A stretch of DNA of 64,000 nucleotides from Cupriavidus neocaledonicus (GTDB lineage: Bacteria; Pseudomonadota; Gammaproteobacteria; Burkholderiales; Burkholderiaceae). A program made the translations under genes and the position numbers. Below are positions 1-8,217 of this stretch, piece by piece. Position 1 is the stretch's first letter. Each line of letters begins with the position of its first letter. A model generated the notes under the pieces. It had not been told where the DNA came from, searched no databases, and saw only the letters and a program-made list of their open reading frames with translations. The stretch spans positions 1 to 64,000 of the forward strand of contig NZ_AQUR01000085.1 of the NCBI RefSeq assembly GCF_000372525.1. Reading direction: 5' to 3'.

Positions 1-1
1 C

Positions 2-472
2 GAAGAGGACGATACGCTCGGCGGCCAGATCGGCGTGCTCAATTACACCGACGTGCCGATCGGCGTTGTGTACGTCGATGGCCAATGGGCTGGGGGGATG
101 GTCGCGAATGCTGGGGGCACCAGTTGGACCGGCGGAATTTCTGTACCCAAACACTGGGATCCGAACTTCAAGGTCACGATCAAGTGGAGTGACGATGAGT
201 TATATGCAAGGGACAAGAAGGCGCTGTACACCAAGGAGGTGCCAATTGAAAAGTACTCGACGGAGGATGCGGCCTACTTATATGTGGCCGTCTTTCCGAA
301 CCAAGAGGTCAAACTGTATTTGACCAAATGGTTGCCGGGTGCCAAGGACGACCCCGCGAAACTGGAGGACCCCAAGGAAGCTTGCCTGAAGCGCCGCGCC
401 CCGCAAGACCGGCGTCTGTGCTATAGCCCAGAAAAGCGAGATCCCCCTGAACCCCCTGAGACAAGCCGATAG
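2..472 (+). CDS. DUF3304-like protein, 5' end cut by window edge
   Basis: The reading frame is open from base 2 (it reads EEDDTLGGQIG before the GTG at 35), so the true start lies outside the window and the GTG is probably an internal valine. The visible 156 residues contain the pattern NYTDVPIGVVYVDGQWAGG followed by a beta-rich stretch with VTIKWSDDE, which resembles the DUF3304 family of small exported or lipoprotein-like proteins often encoded beside DUF2235 type VI effectors. It ends in a Pro/Glu/Arg-rich tail and stops 57 bases before the lipase-like gene on the same strand. By context it may be an immunity or accessory protein for that effector; this role is inferred, not shown by the sequence. 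Confidence 0.65.
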   Translation, partial: EEDDTLGGQIGVLNYTDVPIGVVYVDGQWAGGMVANAGGTSWTGGISVPKHWDPNFKVTIKWSDDELYARDKKALYTKEVPIEKYSTEDAAYLYVAVFPNQEVKLYLTKWLPGAKDDPAKLEDPKEACLKRRAPQDRRLCYSPEKRDPPEPPETSR

Positions 473-529
473 GTGGCCACTTGGCTGCTTTGATTCTCGT
501 ACCGACAATTCCGCTAGACCGCAGAATCC

Positions 530-3049
530 ATGACTGTCGTTCAATTCGCGCCGCCATGCTCCGCCAAGCCGTTTGAACTCTCGCCGCAAGAAAGGTATCG
601 CCAATACACCGGCCTCAATATCTGTCTCAATAGACCGCCTCCATGCGAAGGGGAACTTCACTTCGGCTTCTTCTTCGACGGCACCCGTAACAACGCTGAC
701 AACGACCGGCCGCGCAGCGCTCAGAGCAACGTCGCGAGACTCTTTGACTTGTTCGACATTGAACCAAAGCAATCTGAGTTGAAGCGATACAGGTTTCGTA
801 GCTACGCGGCGGGCGTCGGTACGCCCTTTTACAGGGAAGTGGGAGATGTAGGCATTGGCATTCAGGCAGTCGCCGGCGCCGCAGCGGGCTGGGGCGGCGA
901 GGCGCGCATTAACTGGGCATTGCTGCAAATCCACAACCATCTGCATTTTCACTACCACCAAAGCAACTTGACGGAACGGAACGCAGATCGCCTCCTCGTC
1001 AAGCAGATGAGCGCGGACCTGAACGCTCCGGAGATCCAGATCCCGTCCCTTGGCAGCAGCAGCGATATCGAGCGCGAACTGAAGCGCAAGTACCGCGCCA
1101 AGGGGGAATTTGATCGCAAGCTGCGCTCAGGCGTCGGCCCACTCGCCTCCCTGACCGCCGTCGCGCGCACCAACTGGCGGGAGGTCAATACCAAGGGCCG
1201 CCGGCGCGTGCTCAACGAACGCAAGGCAGAACTGGCCAGGGTGCTGGGCAACCTGCCCCGGGACCGCAAGCCGATCATCAAGCGCATTCGCCTGCATGTC
1301 TTCGGCTTCTCGCGGGGCGCGGCGCAAGCGCGTGTGTTCTGCAACTGGCTGCGCGATGCGTGCGACGCCAATGGGGACAAGCTCAGCCTGTGCGGCATTC
1401 CAGTCCAAGTCGATTTCTTGGGGCTGTTCGATACCGTGGCCTCCGCTGGTATCGCACAGAGCATGATGGAGACCATGGTTTCCGGGCATGGCGCATGGGC
1501 GCAGAAGCGCTGGCTGCGCATCCCCGGTCCAGACCTGGTCAAGCGCTGTGTGCATCTGGTATCGAGCCATGAGGTGCGCGGCTCCTTTCCCCTGGACAGT
1601 GCGCAAGGCGGAAACGTGGAGGAATTTGTCTACCCAGGCGTCCACTCTGACCTCGGGGGTGGCTATGAACCCGGCGAACAAGGCCGCGGCTGCCGCGCCG
1701 ACGGGACACCTGACGACAGCGCGAAGCTGTCTCAGATTCCGCTGGCGCACATGTACCGGGAGGCTGTCATTGCCGGTGTGCCGCTAATGAGCCCGTCGAG
1801 CGCGCCAGGCGAGCTGCAAGGCCAGTTCAAGGTCGACCCCGACCTCATCGCGGCTTTCAACGCCTATCGCAGCGCGACCGCTACTTCAGGCTCACAGCCC
1901 GACACCACGGCGGACCTGATGCGGCACCATTACGGCTACTTCCTGCGCTGGCGCCATCGGTGGCTGGGCAAGGTGGCAACCATGCCCAGCGTCCAGCGCG
2001 CGCCCCGGAACGACCGTACGGACCTCATCAACGCCGATGCCGAACTGGCCGAGGAATTGAAGTGGGTCCGGCACCACGACAGCTACGAGAACCTGGTGCC
2101 AAGCTGGGCCCGGGGCCACTACACCGGCTGGCTGATGGAAGGCGCGAAATGGGTTGCCGAAACGCATGCCTCGAATCTCGGCGCAGCGACGGCGGCAATG
2201 GCCGGCTCGGCCGTGCGCCCTGCCGTGCAGGCCGCGGTGCCGGAAGCACCCGGCGGTTCGATTGCCTGGATGCCGGCGGCCGGGGCGGTGCAGGGAGCGG
2301 CCATGTTCTACCAGGCCAAACGGGCCATCGGTATCAAGTTCGGCATGTGGAAGGAGGTCAAGCGGGCCTGGGAGAACACCGATGTCCCACCAGCCGTTGA
2401 GGTGTTCTTCTCGCGCTATGTCCACGACTCACGCGCCTGGTTCAAGCCCATGGGCGATGACGACGATGTCTGGTACCGCAAACAGCAGGACAAGCTCGAT
2501 GCGGCCGCCGCAAAAGCCGCTGCTCGCAAGGAGGCGGCGCCCGCTACGATCACGCCCATGACGGCAAAGATTGGCGCCCTACCGCCTCCGCCTTTGAGCC
2601 CAGAGGAAAAGGCGACGCTGGATACACAGGCTCGCCTCAAACGACAACGGGAAGCCAAAGGCCAGTCGGTTGACGAAGCGCTGAAGGACCCGGCCTACAC
2701 GGATCAGCTGCCGCAACAGGCCACCGGAAGGGAATTTTGGCAGATGTGGGGCTATCTGCGATGGCGAACGGTCTACGACGACAAATACATGGACTATCGC
2801 GCCGGCTACCCGGAGCTGGCCAGCCTGGACGCCACCGCACTGAAAAGGCGGATGAAGGAGTTGGACCGTACGCTCAAGCAGACGCGCGTGCGTTCCGAGG
2901 TGGTCGGCAAAGCGCTGAACAGCTACGCCAGCACCGGATCGATACCGCAAGATCTCTATATCGAGAACGAGGGGTTACTGCGCGCCATGGCCGCCACGGA
3001 GGCGGAGATGGCGGCGATCACAGCGTTCATGGAAGAGCAGACCAAGTAA
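530..3049 (+). CDS. DUF2235 (Tle1-like) type VI secretion phospholipase effector
   Basis: This 839-residue protein has the DUF2235 alpha/beta-hydrolase pattern: FFFDGTRNN near residue 50, the nucleophile elbow GFSRG with Ser261, an LFDTV segment with Asp301, and PGVHSDLGGGY with His372. These are the positions expected for a Ser-Asp-His triad of the Tle1 family, whose characterised members are phospholipases delivered by the type VI secretion system to damage rival membranes. The C-terminal half (about 540-720) holds an Ala/Gly-rich, weakly hydrophobic stretch and an Ala/Lys-rich segment, and the end is helical. No signal peptide is seen, as expected for a T6SS cargo. The preceding DUF3304-like gene supports an effector/accessory module. 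Whether it travels on VgrG or Hcp cannot be seen because no T6SS structural gene is in the window. Confidence 0.85.
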   Translation: MTVVQFAPPCSAKPFELSPQERYRQYTGLNICLNRPPPCEGELHFGFFFDGTRNNADNDRPRSAQSNVARLFDLFDIEPKQSELKRYRFRSYAAGVGTPFYREVGDVGIGIQAVAGAAAGWGGEARINWALLQIHNHLHFHYHQSNLTERNADRLLVKQMSADLNAPEIQIPSLGSSSDIERELKRKYRAKGEFDRKLRSGVGPLASLTAVARTNWREVNTKGRRRVLNERKAELARVLGNLPRDRKPIIKRIRLHVFGFSRGAAQARVFCNWLRDACDANGDKLSLCGIPVQVDFLGLFDTVASAGIAQSMMETMVSGHGAWAQKRWLRIPGPDLVKRCVHLVSSHEVRGSFPLDSAQGGNVEEFVYPGVHSDLGGGYEPGEQGRGCRADGTPDDSAKLSQIPLAHMYREAVIAGVPLMSPSSAPGELQGQFKVDPDLIAAFNAYRSATATSGSQPDTTADLMRHHYGYFLRWRHRWLGKVATMPSVQRAPRNDRTDLINADAELAEELKWVRHHDSYENLVPSWARGHYTGWLMEGAKWVAETHASNLGAATAAMAGSAVRPAVQAAVPEAPGGSIAWMPAAGAVQGAAMFYQAKRAIGIKFGMWKEVKRAWENTDVPPAVEVFFSRYVHDSRAWFKPMGDDDDVWYRKQQDKLDAAAAKAAARKEAAPATITPMTAKIGALPPPPLSPEEKATLDTQARLKRQREAKGQSVDEALKDPAYTDQLPQQATGREFWQMWGYLRWRTVYDDKYMDYRAGYPELASLDATALKRRMKELDRTLKQTRVRSEVVGKALNSYASTGSIPQDLYIENEGLLRAMAATEAEMAAITAFMEEQTK

Positions 3050-3090
3050 GCTAGCTTTGCTTGTTGGCCGCGGCAGCAGATCGCCTGAAC

Positions 3091-3116
3091 AAAAAAAGGC
3101 CCTCGCATGGAGGGCC
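3091..3116 (-). terminator. Rho-independent terminator read on the minus strand
   Basis: The arms GGCCCTC (3098-3104) and GAGGGCC (3110-3116) form a 7-bp GC stem. Seven A residues lie at 3091-3097, so the U-tract follows the hairpin only when it is read on the minus strand. It would therefore stop transcripts arriving from the right (the broken acetamidase region), not those of the lipase gene. Confidence 0.6.
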
Positions 3117-3131
3117 GGGATCATCCGAGCG

Positions 3132-3159
3132 GGTTTCCGTAGCGGGCGCTACGGAAACC
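3132..3159. repeat. Perfect 12-bp inverted repeat (hairpin)
   Basis: GGTTTCCGTAGC (3132-3143) and GCTACGGAAACC (3148-3159) are perfect reverse complements separated by the tetraloop GGGC. No U-tract follows on either strand, so it is not a standard intrinsic terminator. It sits between the type VI effector module and the disrupted acetamidase and could be a transcription barrier or part of a mobile-element end. Confidence 0.6.
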
Positions 3160-3285
3160 ATCATAAGGGCTATGTCGCATCGGCTGACGCCCGAAAGCTA
3201 GCCAATTCCGACGTCTTTTGACCGGGAAATAGGGCCGGAGCGAGTGGCATCCCAACCCATCTTCGGTACGGCCTGACGCGTTCGC

Positions 3286-3573
3286 TCACTGGCGTACATG
3301 CTGGCCTGGCCCAATGGGTCGCGCCAGCAGCGTAGTGACTGCACCGGAAACCTGCCAGCCGTCCAACTCCGATTCAAAGATGCCATGCACCAGCCGGTCC
3401 AGGCATATCACTTCGATCCCGTCTGCCTCGACTGTACCGAGGATCCTTGCCACGGTGGTACTACGGGTGCCTCGGCGCTTGATCGTCGCAAGGCCATCGC
3501 CGATCGCAAGCAGTCTTCGGTCTTGATGCCGCCTCCTTAAGCGGCTCACGTAGGCCGGTTGTCCAGACGGCAT
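3286..3573 (-). CDS. Small hypothetical protein in the junction region
   Basis: A 95-residue frame starting at an ATG (MPSGQPAYV) that I do not recognise. Its C-terminal half (VARILGTVEADGIEVICLDRL, then DGWQVSGAVTTLLAR) looks like real protein with alternating hydrophobic residues rather than a shadow, and the base composition is less GC-biased than the flanking backbone. It lies downstream of the truncated acetamidase on the same strand and upstream of the minus-strand terminator at 3091-3116, so it could be transcribed and terminated there. It may itself be a remnant of a longer gene. Confidence 0.35.
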   Translation of the reverse strand: MPSGQPAYVSRLRRRHQDRRLLAIGDGLATIKRRGTRSTTVARILGTVEADGIEVICLDRLVHGIFESELDGWQVSGAVTTLLARPIGPGQHVRQ

Positions 3574-3949
3574 GCCGCAACGGCAGAGCCTGCCAAAGGC
3601 TGCGCCGCATACGTCGCCTGCCCCAGCTCGCGGCGACGTTGGCGCCGAAGCGGAAGCGCGGAATCATCTGCAGGTAGCGCACCTCGAGCACGTCGCCCGG
3701 CTTGGCGTCTTCGACATAGATCGGCCCGGTCATGATATGCACGCCGGGGTGGCGATCGTCGTGCGGGACCTTGCGGTAGATCTCGCGGATGGCGTCGTCC
3801 ATCATCAGGTCCGGGGCGTCGCCGGCGTGGTGGGTCACCGCTTCGGCGCGGATCAGGTCGCCGCTCTTCACGGTCAGCGCGGGCGCCTGGGTGGCATCGA
3901 AGTAGCCCCAGTGAATGGTCTCGGGGCGGGCGGGCAGGTCGTGCAGCAT
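3461..3949 (-). pseudogene. Truncated acetamidase/formamidase family gene
   Basis: The ATG at 3949 has a good ribosome site (AGGAGACAACC). The first ~110 residues match the start of the acetamidase/formamidase (FmdA/AmdA) family: HWGYFDATQAPALTVKSGD, a DDRHPGVHIMTGPIYVEDAKPGDVLEV block and then FGANVAASWG. Family members are usually 300-400 residues or more, but here similarity stops near base 3620. The frame then runs through an Arg-rich, unrelated tail (about 52 residues) to a stop at 3461. The metal-binding and amidase core is missing, so the enzyme cannot be functional. The break lies where unusual sequence of the left-edge module begins, which suggests an insertion or deletion joined the two. 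Confidence 0.75.
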
Positions 3950-4238
3950 GGTTGTCTCCTTGGTTTTTTTTCGCCGCAGCCGCGACCGCAGCCGCAGTCG
4001 TTCAGCAGATGAGCGGCTGGCTTCGACGAGGTGGTCAGGAATGCTGGCGTTGCGTGGCAGGCAGGTCTGGCCTGTTTCCGCTGGCGGGCTTGCGTCGCAG
4101 CGGTGAGTCAATACTAGGGAGGGCGCGGGCATCGGCAGTAGGGCGATTCCCCCCAAACTCTTGTGTAGCCGCGCACTAAGGTAAACCCGCTGTGCGACGC
4201 CGCTATCTGGCCGGAGGCGATGGAGTGTTAATTTTTGA

Positions 4239-4253
4239 TTGACACCGTGTCAA
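4239..4253. promoter_or_regulatory. Palindromic operator candidate upstream of CoA-transferase
   Basis: TTGACAC-C-GTGTCAA is a perfect palindrome with 7-bp arms around one central base. It lies about 100 bases before the CoA-transferase start and within an AT-rich patch; its left arm is also a -35-like TTGACA. A second TTGACA occurs near 4280. A repressor site overlapping a promoter would fit, but no cognate regulator is adjacent. Confidence 0.4.
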
Positions 4254-4355
4254 CGATCCATGGAATTGTCGATCACGCCTTGACAGTGCAAAATCCGGGC
4301 GAAGCCCGGGCCGATCCATCGCAGGCCCGAGAGACACACACAAGGAGATCGCCGC

Positions 4356-5570
4356 ATGGCTGACACCACTAATTCCCCGCGCCTGCCGCTGGCCGGCGTG
4401 CGCGTGCTGGACCTGTCCCGCGTGCTGGCCGGACCGATGTGCACGCAGGCGCTGGGCGACCTGGGCGCGGAAGTGATCAAGGTCGAGCACCCGGGCCGCG
4501 GCGACGATACGCGCGACTGGGGCCTGCGCGTGGGCACGCGCAACACCGCCTACTTCAACAGCGCCAACCGCAACAAGCAATCCATCGGCATCGACCTGCA
4601 GCAGCCCGAAGGCCAGCGCATCGTGCGCGAACTGGCGGCCAGGTGCGACGTGCTGGTGCAGAACTTCAAGTTCGGTGGCATCGACAAGATGGGGCTGGGC
4701 TACGAGGCGCTGAAGGCGATCAACCCGGGGCTGGTCTATTGCTCGATCACCGGCTACCGCAGCAACGGTCCTGAAGCGACCCGCCCCGGCTACGACCTGG
4801 TGGTGCAGGGCGAGGCCGGCCTGATGGCGCTGAATGGCGAGGAAGGGCAGGGGCCGCTCAAGTTCGGCACGGCGGTGGTCGACATGTTCACCGGCATGTA
4901 TTCGGCGCAGGCGGTGCTGGCCGCGCTGTACGACCGCCAGCGCACCGGCCAGGGCCGCCACGTGGAAATGGCGCTGTACGACTGCGGCCTGATGATCACG
5001 GCCTACTATGGACTGGAGGCGCTGCTGATGGGCGAGGACCCGCCCAAGTACGGCAACGCCCATCCGTCGATCGTGCCCTACGGCGTGTTCGACGCGGCCG
5101 ATGGCCCGCTGGTGATCACGGTCGGCAACAACGCGCAGTTCCAGCGCTTCTGCACCGAGGTGATCGAGCGCCCGGACCTTGCCGCCGACGAGCGCTTCGC
5201 CACCAACACCGGCCGCTCGGCCAACCGCCAGGCGCTGCTGCCGGAACTGCGCGCCGAGCTGTCACGCCGACCGCGCGAGCTGCTGCTGGCGCGCCTGAGC
5301 GCCGCCGGCATTCCGTGCGGCGAGGTGCTGGGGCTGCTCGAGGCGCTGCGCTCGCGGCGCTCGGCCGAAGCCGGCCTGCTGGCCGAACTGCCCAATCCGG
5401 AAACCGGCCGCGTCGAGGTGCTGGCGCCGCCGTACCGGCTCGATGGCGAACGCGTGCCGGTGCGCGCCGCGCCGCCGCTGCTGTCGCAGGATACCGAGCG
5501 CGTGCTGGGCGAGCTGCTCGGCATGGATGCCGGGCAGGTGGCGGCGCTGAAGGCTGCGGGGGTGGTGTAA
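4356..5570 (+). CDS. CaiB/BaiF family CoA-transferase
   Basis: This 404-residue protein is a type III CoA-transferase (formyl-CoA transferase/CaiB family), which moves CoA between carboxylic acids through an aspartyl-CoA intermediate. The N-terminus LAGVRVLDLSRVLAGPMCTQ, LGDLGAEVIKVEHPGRGDDTR and the NRNKQSIGIDL block are family hallmarks. The catalytic aspartate is present as Asp147 in PGYDLVVQGEAGLM. The start at 4356 follows AAGGAGATCGCCGC, a good ribosome site. The acid substrate cannot be read from sequence. It ends only 12 bases from the convergent histidine kinase. It is not obviously in an operon, though an acyl-CoA dehydrogenase and a second CoA-transferase lie within 8 kb. Confidence 0.9.
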   Translation: MADTTNSPRLPLAGVRVLDLSRVLAGPMCTQALGDLGAEVIKVEHPGRGDDTRDWGLRVGTRNTAYFNSANRNKQSIGIDLQQPEGQRIVRELAARCDVLVQNFKFGGIDKMGLGYEALKAINPGLVYCSITGYRSNGPEATRPGYDLVVQGEAGLMALNGEEGQGPLKFGTAVVDMFTGMYSAQAVLAALYDRQRTGQGRHVEMALYDCGLMITAYYGLEALLMGEDPPKYGNAHPSIVPYGVFDAADGPLVITVGNNAQFQRFCTEVIERPDLAADERFATNTGRSANRQALLPELRAELSRRPRELLLARLSAAGIPCGEVLGLLEALRSRRSAEAGLLAELPNPETGRVEVLAPPYRLDGERVPVRAAPPLLSQDTERVLGELLGMDAGQVAALKAAGVV

Positions 5571-5582
5571 GGGCCGGCCGGG

Positions 5583-6914
5583 CTACGACGCGTCAGGCGG
5601 CTCCGGCCACTTGCCCTTGCGCGGAAAGCGCATGTCGAACTCGGTGAACACGTGTTCCTCGGAGCGGCAGCTGATGCCCGCGCCCCAGCTGCCGAGCACC
5701 TTCTGGCAGAACGCCAGCCCGATGCCGGTGCCGCGGTGCGCGGGGTAGGAGAAGAAGGGCTGGAACATCCGCGCCAGCACCTGCGGCGGCACGCCCGTGG
5801 CGGTGTCGCGGAACACCACGTGGACCGCATCGGGCTCGACCTCGCAGCGGATATGGATGGTGCCCTTGCCGGCGCGCCGGATCGCTTCCAGCGCGTTCTT
5901 CAGCAGGTTGGTCGTGACCAGGCCGAACAGCTGGGCGTTGCCCATCACGTAGGCGCGGCCGGGCAGGTCCACCGTGACCCGCTCCAGGTCGCCGGGCTCG
6001 AACGGAAAGCGGCCGACCGCGTCGCGGATCACCTCGCCGACTTCGAACAGTGCCTGGGTGGCGTTTTCCGGGTTCTTGGAGTTGGCCACCAGCAGCTCGA
6101 TGCTGTTGCTGATATGGGCCAGGTCGGATTCCATCCGGGCCACGGCCTGCATCAGGCCGTCGCGCTGCGGCGTGTCCTGGTCCAGCGCCGCCGGCAGCCG
6201 GGCCTTGAGGCCGCGCGCGGTCATGGCCAGGCTGGTCAGCGGCGTGCGCAGCTCATGCGCGACGGTCGCCAGCGCCGCGGCCATGCCGCGCCGCTTCTGC
6301 TCGGCCAGCAGCTGGCGGTCCATCTTGATCACCACCAGCACCGCGATCACGAAGCCGATCACCGGCAACTGCAGCAGCACCGGCTCCCACGGGATGCCGC
6401 CCATGGAATTGCCCGCCAGCACGAACAGCGCAATCGCCGCGGCGGCGCCCGAGAACAGGGCAATGGTGGCGAAGGCGGTGTTGAAGTGATACAGGATCAC
6501 CACCGCGATGATGACCGATTCGGCCCACACCATCGAGCCGCCGTTCTCCAGGTAGAAAAAGATAAAGGCGAACGGCAGGCCTACCGTGATGGCAAAGAGC
6601 GCATAGGGCGGCAGCCAGCGCCGGCCCGAGAACGCCGAGGCGAACAGCAGCGGCACGAACAGCGCGGTGCACGCCAGCCGCAGCCACAGGTTTTCATACG
6701 GCTGCGGGAACACATAGGACCAGATCACGTAGTACAGCGGGTGGCCCACCACGCCCAGCGCCCCCACCATCTGGATCCGGCGCAGGCGAATCACGCTTTC
6801 CTCGTCCAGCAGCGTGGCCCGCGCCGCGGTCTCGAACACGGCCTGCCACGCCTGGCGGGCCAGCCCGCCAAGGGTGGTGCGGCTGTCCTCCGCTTGCGCT
6901 ACCTTTGCATCCAT
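5583..6914 (-). CDS. Membrane sensor histidine kinase, CqsS/LqsS-like
   Basis: A 443-residue sensor kinase; the ATG at 6914 is chosen because GAGGAG precedes it and upstream codons would overlap the neighbouring synthase. The first half carries about six hydrophobic segments (roughly residues 50-205) with no large periplasmic domain, like the CqsS/LqsS membrane sensors of alpha-hydroxyketone signals. A dimerisation/phosphoacceptor helix follows, VAHELRTPLTSL with His220, then a HATPase domain with NLLKNALEAI and GTGIGLAFCQKVLG. No receiver domain is fused, unlike Vibrio CqsS, and no response regulator is encoded nearby. It lies 52 bases downstream of the CqsA-like synthase on the same strand, so the two are probably co-transcribed. 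Ligand identity is inferred from this linkage. Confidence 0.8.
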   Translation of the reverse strand: MDAKVAQAEDSRTTLGGLARQAWQAVFETAARATLLDEESVIRLRRIQMVGALGVVGHPLYYVIWSYVFPQPYENLWLRLACTALFVPLLFASAFSGRRWLPPYALFAITVGLPFAFIFFYLENGGSMVWAESVIIAVVILYHFNTAFATIALFSGAAAAIALFVLAGNSMGGIPWEPVLLQLPVIGFVIAVLVVIKMDRQLLAEQKRRGMAAALATVAHELRTPLTSLAMTARGLKARLPAALDQDTPQRDGLMQAVARMESDLAHISNSIELLVANSKNPENATQALFEVGEVIRDAVGRFPFEPGDLERVTVDLPGRAYVMGNAQLFGLVTTNLLKNALEAIRRAGKGTIHIRCEVEPDAVHVVFRDTATGVPPQVLARMFQPFFSYPAHRGTGIGLAFCQKVLGSWGAGISCRSEEHVFTEFDMRFPRKGKWPEPPDAS

Positions 6915-6966
6915 CTCCGGGACTACTCCTCGCGGAAGCCTGCGATCGGCCCGCTGGTGGGATTTT

Positions 6967-8217
6967 TCAGGACTTGCGCCGGGCCCGGCGCGTCGAGGAC
7001 CACTCTTCCAGCCGGACTTCATCGCGGATGCTGGCGAGCACGCCGACCAGGCGGTCGATTTCGGTGGCGCCAAGTTTCGCATGCAGCGTAAGTCGCATCA
7101 ATGCCCGGTTCTTCGGCGTCGCCGGCGCACAGAATACCGCGCCGAAGATGCCGCGCCGCTGCAGCGCGTCGCGCAGCACCTTTACCTGCGGCTCGGTGCC
7201 GGCCTCCAGCCCGATGATCTGCTCCGAGCCCTCGCTGATGTTGTAGCCCAGCGCGGCGATCGCGGCCCGGGTCTCGCGGGTGATGGCGTGCAGGCGCGCG
7301 CGGCGCTCGTCGGCGGCGGCGATGAAGTCCGTCACCGCGTCGAACCAGGCGATCTCGTGGCGCAGCAGCCCCGAGCTGAAGATCGCCGGCCGCGATTCCA
7401 CCGCGTAGAAATCCTTGAAGGCCGTGGAGCAGGCCACATAGCCGGCGCGCCCGGCAAAGGCCTTGGCCAGCGACGCGGTGCGGAAATGCACGCGCTCCGA
7501 CAGCCCCAGCGCCGGCACCAGGCCGCCGCCGCGCGGACCATGCGTGCCGAGCGAGTGCGATTCGTCCACCACCAGCACGCAGCCGGACGCTTCGGCCAGT
7601 TCGACATAGTCCAGCAGCGGCGCCACGCTGCCGGTGGTGCTGTAGACCGAATCCACCATGATCACGCCCGGGCCGAAGCGCTCCAGCTGGCGGCGCACAT
7701 GATCGCAATCGTTGTGGCGCACCGGCACCGCCTGCGCGCCCGCGGCGATGATGCCTTCCCACAGCGAGGCATGGCCGTTCATGTCGATATAGACCGGAAT
7801 GCCGGGGCCGGCGATGCACTGCACCAGGCCTACGTTGGCGGCCCAGCCGGACTGGGCGATGAGCCCGTCCTCGGCCTGCATCAGGTCGGCGATCTTGCGC
7901 TCGACGCGTCGCTGCGGCGTATCGCCGTGCATGAACACGGACGACATCAGCAACTCCGGCGCGTCATCGACAAAGGCCCGCATCTGCGCCTGCACCAGCG
8001 AGGCTTCGCCCAGCAGGCACAGGTAGTCGTTGCTGCTCAGGTGCAGCGCGTCGGGTCCGGGCGTAAGCCCGTGCAGCAGGTGGTCCCCGCCCCAGAGCTT
8101 GCCCATGCGTTCCTCGAAATGTTGTGCCATGCGCGTGGTGATCCAGGACGGCAGCGTGGGGGCCTTGGGGCGGGCGGCATGGTGTCGGGAATGCGCAGGC
8201 TGGGCTTCGGAGAACAT
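6967..8217 (-). CDS. cqsA: Alpha-hydroxyketone autoinducer synthase, CqsA/LqsA-like
   Basis: This 416-residue protein belongs to the alpha-oxoamine synthase group of PLP enzymes (relatives of 8-amino-7-oxononanoate synthase). The PLP lysine is Lys252 in TASLAKAFAGRAGY, with VVDESHSLGTHGPRGGG supplying the PLP aspartate and histidine and NDYLCL near the N-terminus. LMSSVFMHGDTPQRRVERKIADLM and the pairing with a six-helix sensor kinase argue for the quorum-sensing branch (CqsA/LqsA/JqsA, which condense an amino-acid- or SAM-derived unit with an acyl-CoA) rather than biotin synthesis. No bio genes are nearby. The ATG at 8217 has an AAGGA site. The exact signal molecule cannot be predicted. Confidence 0.8.
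   Translation of the reverse strand: MFSEAQPAHSRHHAARPKAPTLPSWITTRMAQHFEERMGKLWGGDHLLHGLTPGPDALHLSSNDYLCLLGEASLVQAQMRAFVDDAPELLMSSVFMHGDTPQRRVERKIADLMQAEDGLIAQSGWAANVGLVQCIAGPGIPVYIDMNGHASLWEGIIAAGAQAVPVRHNDCDHVRRQLERFGPGVIMVDSVYSTTGSVAPLLDYVELAEASGCVLVVDESHSLGTHGPRGGGLVPALGLSERVHFRTASLAKAFAGRAGYVACSTAFKDFYAVESRPAIFSSGLLRHEIAWFDAVTDFIAAADERRARLHAITRETRAAIAALGYNISEGSEQIIGLEAGTEPQVKVLRDALQRRGIFGAVFCAPATPKNRALMRLTLHAKLGATEIDRLVGVLASIRDEVRLEEWSSTRRARRKS

Noticed and set aside
3091..3116. Terminator of the lipase effector gene
   Set aside because: The A-tract lies before the stem on the plus strand, so it can only act as an intrinsic terminator for minus-strand transcripts; it is annotated that way.
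3461..3620. C-terminal tail of the acetamidase as a novel domain
   Set aside because: The Arg-rich sequence looks like out-of-frame readthrough after the break; another frame there encodes the more protein-like 95-residue ORF.
5652..7091. Long open frame (479 codons) antisense to the histidine kinase
   Set aside because: Composition is Arg/Ala/Gly/His-rich with no domain; it is a mirror of a high-GC gene on the other strand.
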